Part shown: one piece after another, positions 1-4,595 of the stretch
Position numbering within the stretch: position 1 is the first letter of the stretch
How the letters are laid out: each line of letters begins with the position of its first letter
Assembly: GCA_903932805.1 (NCBI GenBank)
Contig: CAIZHO010000494.1
Coordinates: forward strand, 1-6,987
DNA length: 6,987 nucleotides
Reading direction: 5' to 3'
Origin: an uncultured Roseiflexaceae bacterium
Lineage (GTDB): Bacteria > Chloroflexota > Chloroflexia > Chloroflexales > Roseiflexaceae
Translations under genes and position numbers: made by a program
Notes under the pieces: generated by a model
Database searches by the model: none
What the model saw: the letters and a program-made list of their open reading frames with translations, nothing else
Told to the model about the DNA's origin: nothing

Positions 1-1
1 C

Positions 2-271
2 CGGTACAAGGCTCGACCGTGTGTATGATTCACCAATACCCAGTTGCCCTTCGCCATTCCAGCCCCAGCACATGACCGTGCCGTTTGCCTTCAAGCCACA
101 GCTGTGATTGTCACCAACCACCACATCGATGAACCGTGTGCTCGTGCTGGTCGTGTCGAATATCTGCGATCCTACCCCTGTCGATGCCTGCGCAGACGAC
201 AAGTTTGGCATCAACACGCTAACAAGCGTTATGAATGCCATGAATAATTGGATACTTCTGAACCGTTGCAT
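2..271 (-). CDS. Secreted RCC1-repeat protein, N-terminal part (runs off left edge)
   Basis: Reading the minus strand from an ATG at 271 gives 90 codons without a stop to the left edge, so the gene is partial (3' end missing). A Shine-Dalgarno-like GAGGGGG lies 4 nt upstream. Residues 1-29 form a typical signal peptide: basic start (MQRFR), hydrophobic core (about 8-22) and an AQA cleavage site before residue 30, so the product is probably exported. Residues 49-81 are a clear RCC1-type repeat, with DVVVGDNHSCGLKANG followed by VMCWGWNGEGQLGIG. The family forms seven-bladed beta-propellers; bacterial secreted members often have many such repeats, with paired Cys residues (here C58 and C68), and usually no known function. 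The remaining repeats would lie outside the window. The gene is divergent from the HAD gene at 410. Identity of the repeat is firm; the role (surface binding or adhesion) is not known. Confidence 0.85.
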   Translation of the reverse strand, partial: MQRFRSIQLFMAFITLVSVLMPNLSSAQASTGVGSQIFDTTSTSTRFIDVVVGDNHSCGLKANGTVMCWGWNGEGQLGIGESYTRSSLVP

Positions 272-310
272 ATTTCCCCCTCGGCGCATACCTTTGGTAC
301 CTATACATAC

Positions 311-325
311 AGTAACAGCTGTACT
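311..325. promoter_or_regulatory. Imperfect palindrome between divergent genes, possible operator
   Basis: The sequence AGTAACAGCTGTACT contains a perfect 8-bp palindrome (ACAGCTGT), and becomes a perfect 14-bp palindrome (AGTACAGCTGTACT) if one A is removed. It sits in the 138-nt region between the divergent RCC1 and HAD genes, 40 nt upstream of the RCC1 start codon, where a dimeric regulator could bind. No known operator consensus was recognised and a chance occurrence is possible. Confidence 0.2.
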
Positions 326-374
326 ATTCACAAATGTGGACGTGGAAGGCAAATGCACTATGGTTTTTGGATGC

Positions 375-403
375 TTGTCGGAAGAGCGCCTGCTGGGTAC
401 AAT
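375..403 (+). promoter_or_regulatory. Candidate sigma70 promoter for the HAD gene
   Basis: TTGTCG (375-380, 4 of 6 matches to TTGACA) and TACAAT (398-403, 5 of 6 matches to TATAAT) are separated by the optimal 17 bp. The expected transcription start, 7 nt past the -10 box, is A410, which is the first base of the ATG chosen for the HAD gene. No good Shine-Dalgarno motif is seen just upstream of that ATG. Together these suggest a leaderless transcript. This rests on consensus matching only. Confidence 0.4.
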
Positions 404-409
404 ATGCAC

Positions 410-1099
410 ATGAACATCACCACCATCGCGTTTGACGCAGACGACACCCTCTGGGCCAACGAAGACCTGTTTGTTGCTACCCAACAGCAGTACATGCAGC
501 TCTTGGCCCCGTATCGTGCCAATTGGGATGCCGAGGAGCTCCATGCAGCCGAACGACGCAACCTAGCGTACTTCGGCTACGGCATCAAAGGGTTCACCCT
601 CTCGATGATCGAGACGGCAATTGAGGTCAGCGATGGGGCCATACCGGGCCGCGATATCGCCAAAATCATTGATATGGCCCGTGCAATGGTGCACGCCCAA
701 TTACCCCTCTTGCCGGGAGTCGCCGAGATCATCCCGGAGTTGTCGACCAAATATTCCTTAATGCTCATTACAAAAGGCGATTTGTTTGACCAAGAAGCCA
801 AAATCGCACGCTCAGGTCTTGCAGATTCATTTCGCCATATAGAGATTGTCAGCGAAAAAACACCGCATGCGTACCAACGAATAATGCAACGCTACGACAT
901 CAACCCGCTATCGTTTGTGATGGTCGGCAACTCGCTCCGTTCCGATATTTTGCCGGTTGTTGCTATCGGCGGGCACGCAGTACACATCCCCTACCATCTC
1001 ACGTGGGCGCACGAGCATGTCGATATTCCCGCCAACGAACGCACCTGGCAAGAGTGTGCCAGCATTGCCGACTTCACTCAGTGGCTCGCGCAATGCTGA
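410..1099 (+). CDS. HAD-superfamily hydrolase (phosphatase-like)
   Basis: Product of 229 aa with all four HAD motifs: motif I FDADDTLW (nucleophile D9, acid/base D11), motif II ITKGD (T121), motif III SEKT (K150) and motif IV GNSLRSDI (D179). Residues about 15-90 between motif I and the core form the helical cap expected of a subfamily I enzyme. Such proteins are cytosolic Mg2+-dependent phosphatases or haloacid dehalogenase relatives; the DxDxT motif and LRSD motif IV favour a phosphatase, and the substrate cannot be told. The open frame extends upstream to 248 (TTG), but the conserved family N-terminus starts at MNITTIAFDADD, so the ATG at 410 is chosen. The in-frame ATG at 404 would add only Met-His and is a close alternative. 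It is followed after 99 nt by the phosphofructokinase gene, which seems to have its own promoter. Confidence 0.88.
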   Translation: MNITTIAFDADDTLWANEDLFVATQQQYMQLLAPYRANWDAEELHAAERRNLAYFGYGIKGFTLSMIETAIEVSDGAIPGRDIAKIIDMARAMVHAQLPLLPGVAEIIPELSTKYSLMLITKGDLFDQEAKIARSGLADSFRHIEIVSEKTPHAYQRIMQRYDINPLSFVMVGNSLRSDILPVVAIGGHAVHIPYHLTWAHEHVDIPANERTWQECASIADFTQWLAQC

Positions 1100-1108
1100 T
1101 GGGCGCGG

Positions 1109-1114
1109 TATAAT
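1109..1114 (+). promoter_or_regulatory. Perfect -10 box (TATAAT) upstream of the phosphofructokinase gene
   Basis: A consensus TATAAT lies 10 nt past the HAD stop codon. Transcription would start near 1121 and give a leader of about 78 nt. No good -35 hexamer is visible at 16-18 bp spacing, so activity may be weak or depend on an activator. The location just after the upstream stop supports separate control of the phosphofructokinase gene, although read-through from the HAD gene is also possible. Confidence 0.45.
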
Positions 1115-1124
1115 CACGCCGTCT

Positions 1125-1159
1125 GAGACGTGGTCTCTCCACATTGGCAGTGTCGCCAA
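1125..1159 (+). other. Two small hairpins in the phosphofructokinase leader
   Basis: GAGAC (1125-1129) can pair with GTCTC (1133-1137) around a 3-nt loop, and TTGGC (1144-1148) with GCCAA (1155-1159) around a 6-nt loop. Both lie between the predicted transcription start and the ribosome-binding site at 1188-1194. Stems of 5 bp are short, and no riboswitch class was recognised. Confidence 0.2.
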
Positions 1160-1198
1160 CGATAGACGACCTCGACACGCGCAACGAAAGGGAGAATC

Positions 1199-2257
1199 AT
1201 GACAACCAAAAAACGTATTGCAATGCTGACGAGTGGTGGTGATGCACCAGGCCTGAACGCCGTCATCCGTGCGGCAGTGAAGTCTGGCGAATCGCTCGGG
1301 TACGAAATGCTCGGTATCGAAGACGGCTTCGAAGGCCTGATAGGTACCCCACGATATCGTGTGTTGACCGACGTTGATGTCAAAGAACTCCTCAATCGTG
1401 GTGGTACCATCCTCCGAACAACCAACCGTGGACATTTCAACGGGCCACGCGTGGTCGGCCAGCCAGACGACCCGTATTTGCAGGCATATAACAACATCAT
1501 GGGGATGGGCCTAACGGGACTCATCACTATTGGTGGCGAAGGTACCCAAACCATTGCCCTCGCGTTGGCCAATATGGGCGCGCCCGTCATCGGAGTGCCC
1601 AAAACCATTGACAACGATCTCGCCGGGACAGACCGAACCTTTGGCTTTGATACTGCTCTGCAGGTAGCCACCGACGCGCTCGATCGGCTCCACACAACCG
1701 CTGCGAGTCACAATCGTGTGATGGTGCTCGAAGTCATGGGCCGTCATGTGGGTTGGATTGCGTTGCACTGTGGGATCGGTGGTGGCGCCGATGTCATTCT
1801 GATTCCCGAGATCCCATTCGACATCAACAAAATCGCCGAGCATGTTACTGCCCGTGACAAAGCCGGCAATCAGTTCACCATGATTGTGGCTGCCGAAGGT
1901 GCGTTCCCCCGCGGCGGCAAACCTATCTATGGGGATAACGGCAGGTTAGGGGGCGTCGGGCAAATGGTCGCAGAGCAAATCCAAGCACTCACCGGCAAAG
2001 AATCGCGCTGTGTGGTGCTCGGCCATCTGCAACGCGGCGGCACGCCGACACCCTACGACCGGATTTTGTCCACGCGCTTTGGGGCAGCTGCAGTCCGTGC
2101 CCTCCACGAAGGGATCACCGGCGAGATGGTCGCCCTCAGCGCCCAAGACATAACCACTGTGCCGATGATCGAGGCTGTCAGTCACCTCAAAACCATTCGA
2201 CCACATAGTGACCTCGTCCGCACCGCAAAAGGTGTTGGTACTATTTTCGGTGATTAA
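1199..2257 (+). CDS. pfkA: 6-phosphofructokinase, group III (G104/K124-type)
   Basis: Product of 352 aa, the usual length for this group and longer than the 320-aa E. coli PfkA. It phosphorylates fructose 6-phosphate to fructose 1,6-bisphosphate in cytosolic glycolysis. Visible motifs, with E. coli PfkA equivalents in brackets: nucleotide-binding TSGGDAPGLN at 11-20, GGEGT at 112-116 (G115 = G104), PKTIDND at 134-140 (K135 = G124, catalytic base D138 = D127), MGRHVGW at 180-186 (M169-R171), PE at 203-204 (E222) and GHLQRGGTPTPYDR at 275-288 (H249, R252). G115 is the residue of ATP-dependent enzymes, whereas K135 is typical of pyrophosphate-dependent ones. This mixture marks group III, which includes ATP- and PPi-using members, so the phosphate donor is not certain; ATP is favoured by the glycine. 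The ATG at 1199 follows a good AAGGGAG site (1188-1194) at 4 nt. A hairpin terminator follows the stop. Confidence 0.95.
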   Translation: MTTKKRIAMLTSGGDAPGLNAVIRAAVKSGESLGYEMLGIEDGFEGLIGTPRYRVLTDVDVKELLNRGGTILRTTNRGHFNGPRVVGQPDDPYLQAYNNIMGMGLTGLITIGGEGTQTIALALANMGAPVIGVPKTIDNDLAGTDRTFGFDTALQVATDALDRLHTTAASHNRVMVLEVMGRHVGWIALHCGIGGGADVILIPEIPFDINKIAEHVTARDKAGNQFTMIVAAEGAFPRGGKPIYGDNGRLGGVGQMVAEQIQALTGKESRCVVLGHLQRGGTPTPYDRILSTRFGAAAVRALHEGITGEMVALSAQDITTVPMIEAVSHLKTIRPHSDLVRTAKGVGTIFGD

Positions 2258-2260
2258 CAA

Positions 2261-2301
2261 AAGCCCGCCGGTTGGTCGCACATGACCAGCCGGCGCTTAT
2301 T
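2261..2301. terminator. Hairpin terminator shared by convergent units
   Basis: A 12-bp stem (2266-2277 with 2284-2295, one G-T wobble) closes a 6-nt loop and fills the 42-nt gap between the phosphofructokinase stop (2257) and the end of the lipoprotein gene (2300). On the minus strand it is followed by GGGCTTTTGTT, a good U-tract for ending the four-gene operon. On the plus strand it is followed by CTTATTAT, a weaker tract. It therefore probably serves both directions, most strongly the minus strand. Confidence 0.8.
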
Positions 2302-2683
2302 ATGGACTTACGATGATCTTGTTGATGACGAAGCGTTCGTTGCCACGGGCACTGGTGCCCGTCACGACAATGGCCCATTCACCATCCATCGTAAACAATA
2401 TGGTCGTTGTGTGACTCCCATCGGGTTGTGCCGTTGCCATAGGTTTGCTTGTGCCCATGGTCATACCAGGCATTTGGAGGTCAAGAACGACGTCAGCAAC
2501 GGCATAGGGCTGCTCAGATTGGGTGAAGCTGACCGCTACCGGAATTGCTGCGTTTGCATACAGTGCAGACCCAAAGCGCAACGTGGCAGTCACCCCTGCT
2601 GATTCGGCAGAATAAATAATGGGTTGTGTACATCCGGTCAGCATGACGAGTGCAACAGCCCATACAACAAAGAGTTTATGCAT
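2300..2683 (-). CDS. YtkA/FixH-like lipoprotein
   Basis: Product of 127 aa. Residues 1-18 are a lipoprotein signal: MHK start, hydrophobic core and the lipobox LTGC with C18 as the lipidated cysteine, so the protein should be anchored on the outer face of the cytoplasmic membrane. Residues about 30-125 form a beta-rich domain with the YtkA/FixH pattern: a strand VVLDLQ, the motif MPGMTMG (71-77), then DGSHTTTILFTMDGEWAIVVTG. Families with this fold are often linked to copper handling or cbb3/caa3 oxidase assembly; the clustered methionines here could bind Cu(I), but that is inference. The open frame extends further upstream, but the signal sequence fixes the start at 2683, with AAGGA 10 nt upstream. 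The start overlaps the end of the flippase-like gene by 8 nt, so translation is probably coupled. It is the last gene of the operon. Confidence 0.8.
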   Translation of the reverse strand: MHKLFVVWAVALVMLTGCTQPIIYSAESAGVTATLRFGSALYANAAIPVAVSFTQSEQPYAVADVVLDLQMPGMTMGTSKPMATAQPDGSHTTTILFTMDGEWAIVVTGTSARGNERFVINKIIVSP

Positions 2684-3650
2684 CACCCACTGTTCCTTCA
2701 CTCGGGATCGGATAGCGCAACGAAAACAAGAACCCGACGATGATATGTTGCACATTGATGAGCAGAAACAATCCGCTCAGTGCGAGTGCATAGGCGTCAG
2801 GGTATGCATACGTCCGCAAGAGACCGACCAACACCGCATCGCGGATCCCAATGCCTGACACACTAATGGGGAGCGCTTGGAGCAGCGATATTTGACCGGT
2901 GGCCCCGAGTATTGCACTCAACGTCACACGTCCGACATTCATGGCAACAAACAACAACCAGATGCGCACAGCGGTCGACAGGGCTGACCCCATGGTTGCG
3001 ACAACCAAGCGTACCGCTGGCGAAAACCCGACATCGAGTGCATCGAATTGCTGGGTAATGCCATCGTACCGTTGGCGAAACCGCTGCGGAATAATCCTCC
3101 GTCCCATCAGGAAGACATAATCACGACTACGGCGAATCAACAGCACGGGCAGCATGACAAAAATCGCTACAGCGACAATAGTTGTCGTTGCTTGAACGGT
3201 GATGCGACTCTGAGCATCGAGGCTCGTCGCGAGCGCAGATAATCCGATGAACGCCATCACGGCCATGGCCGCGACGTCACACAGCCGTTCAACGAAAATA
3301 CTAAACAATAAACTCGGCATTTTGCGCTCTGCATTGCGCAAATACAAGGCCTTTACGAAATCGCCGCTTTGGCCAGGTGTTGTACCACCCAAAAACAGCC
3401 CGACCGTGTAGATCCGACTGAGCGTCCACACCGACGGCGGTTGGAGCCCCAGCTCAAGCAAGATAATCCGCCAGCGCCATGCTTTCACAATGATGAAAAA
3501 CGGCATCAGTCCAAGCGAAATAGCAACCGGCACCCACTGTACATCCCGTAGCGAGGCAAGGATCGCGTTGACATCTGTGCGCAATAAAAATCCGACAAAG
3601 AGTGCTGGCCCTATCAAGCGTAATGCCCAGCGAAAAAGCGTCTTGCGCAT
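2676..3650 (-). CDS. Flippase-like integral membrane protein (LPG_synthase_TM/UPF0104 family)
   Basis: Product of 324 aa, mostly hydrophobic with about 7-8 membrane helices (for example 10-23, 38-56, 124-142, 154-172, 213-237, 245-262, 286-312). Family signatures are present: TPGQSGDFVKALYLR at 91-105, ER with D at 121-125 (ERLCD) and SGIGIRD at 265-271. The family (PF03706) covers the membrane part of bacterial lysylphosphatidylglycerol synthases and AglD-like proteins; stand-alone members without the cytosolic transferase domain, as here, are often encoded beside glycosyltransferases and are called flippase-like, but for most no activity has been shown. The ATG at 3650 overlaps the stop of the GT2 gene by one base (TAATG), with GGAG 8 nt upstream (3662-3659), so the two are probably translated together. 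A role in moving or using lipid-linked sugars is suggested by its neighbours only. Confidence 0.88.
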   Translation of the reverse strand: MRKTLFRWALRLIGPALFVGFLLRTDVNAILASLRDVQWVPVAISLGLMPFFIIVKAWRWRIILLELGLQPPSVWTLSRIYTVGLFLGGTTPGQSGDFVKALYLRNAERKMPSLLFSIFVERLCDVAAMAVMAFIGLSALATSLDAQSRITVQATTTIVAVAIFVMLPVLLIRRSRDYVFLMGRRIIPQRFRQRYDGITQQFDALDVGFSPAVRLVVATMGSALSTAVRIWLLFVAMNVGRVTLSAILGATGQISLLQALPISVSGIGIRDAVLVGLLRTYAYPDAYALALSGLFLLINVQHIIVGFLFSLRYPIPSEGTVGDA

Positions 3651-4552
3651 TAGCGCGACTCCGACTGTTCACGACGCGCAAAGCGCAAACCGGCGATTTG
3701 TTCGGCGAGCAAGCCAAACATGAATATCACGACCGCACCGACAAACAGCATCACCGCTGAGTTTGGGATATACAGTCGGCCTGCATCGGTATAAAAGTAG
3801 CTGATACAAAAAGAAAGTAATCCAAGCATCAGCATCATCACCGAGACCGGAAAGAACACCCGCATTGGCGCAAACAACGTGGTAATCCGTAGAATGATAC
3901 CCGTAAAGCGAAACCCATTGCGCAATAGCTTCTGTGCACTTTTGCCGGTCACCCGTGGCGCCACGGTGATTGGTTCAAAGCGCACATGATAGCCTGATTT
4001 GCCGAATGCCAACGCACTGGTCGTCGGCCATGACATTTTGTTCGGCAAGAGATGCACAAATTCAAGCATGACCGATCGTCGCATGGCACGAAATCCCGAT
4101 GTTAAATCGCGCATGTCCATTTCAATCAGATAACTCCCCAGCTTGTTGAGAATCGTATTCCCGAGCCAACGAATGGTGTTCTGTTGGCCAGCGCGGGTGC
4201 GCTCGCCGATCACCATGTCGTATTGACCGATGTATTTGAGCAACGTTGGCATATCGGCTGGATTATGCTGACCATCTGCGTCCAAAATAACTACCACTTC
4301 GCCACGGGCAGCCCGTACACCGGTTTTGACTCCGGCGCCATTGCCCACATTGTGTGGCCTACGAATAACGGTTGCACCTGCTTCTTCTGCTTTATCAGCG
4401 GTGTCATCGCGCGAAGCGTCATCAACCACAATTATTTCAGCTGCCGGAACAACGGCTTTGACACCTGCAATCACGCGTGCAATGGTGTGCGTCTCGTTGT
4501 GGGCAGGGATAACGACAGTAATGCTAAACGGCCACGTGGTCGGATTGGTCAT
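3650..4552 (-). CDS. GT2-family glycosyltransferase, DPM1/DPG-synthase-like, with two C-terminal membrane helices
   Basis: Product of 300 aa. Residues 11-215 are a GT-A fold of family 2: VVIPAHNE (13-20), IIVVDDASRDDT (40-51), RPHNVGNGAGVKTG (65-78), and the metal/nucleotide-binding ILDADGQH (89-96, DAD at 91-93). This arrangement matches polyprenyl-phosphate sugar synthases (dolichol-phosphate mannose or glucose synthase type), which move a sugar from a nucleotide sugar to polyprenyl phosphate at the cytosolic membrane face. Two membrane helices follow (about 232-253 and 266-284), then a basic cytosolic tail. The donor sugar cannot be read from sequence. The start is the ATG at 4552, preceded by a strong GAGAGGAG (4565-4558) at 5 nt; a TTG five codons upstream lies inside that site and is unlikely. 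It lies 43 nt after the GT-C gene and shares one base with the next gene. Confidence 0.92.
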   Translation of the reverse strand: MTNPTTWPFSITVVIPAHNETHTIARVIAGVKAVVPAAEIIVVDDASRDDTADKAEEAGATVIRRPHNVGNGAGVKTGVRAARGEVVVILDADGQHNPADMPTLLKYIGQYDMVIGERTRAGQQNTIRWLGNTILNKLGSYLIEMDMRDLTSGFRAMRRSVMLEFVHLLPNKMSWPTTSALAFGKSGYHVRFEPITVAPRVTGKSAQKLLRNGFRFTGIILRITTLFAPMRVFFPVSVMMLMLGLLSFCISYFYTDAGRLYIPNSAVMLFVGAVVIFMFGLLAEQIAGLRFARREQSESR

Positions 4553-4595
4553 AGGAACTCCTCTCAAAAGACACTCTGATTATACGTGGCTTTGC

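Noticed and set aside
248..403. Longer N-terminus for the HAD hydrolase from a TTG at 248
   Set aside because: The extra 54 residues do not resemble the family, overlap the start of the divergent RCC1 gene and would bury the candidate promoter inside coding sequence.
108..413. Plus-strand 101-codon frame near the left end
   Set aside because: It is antisense to the signal peptide and RCC1 repeat and crosses the divergent intergenic region.
908..1435. Minus-strand 175-codon frame spanning the HAD-phosphofructokinase junction
   Set aside because: It overlaps two real plus-strand genes and their promoter region, and its translation resembles no protein family.
1114..1695. Minus-strand 193-codon open frame opposite the phosphofructokinase gene
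   Set aside because: It lies almost entirely antisense to a firmly identified enzyme gene, has no recognisable domain and is rich in Arg, Pro and Ser as expected for a shadow frame.
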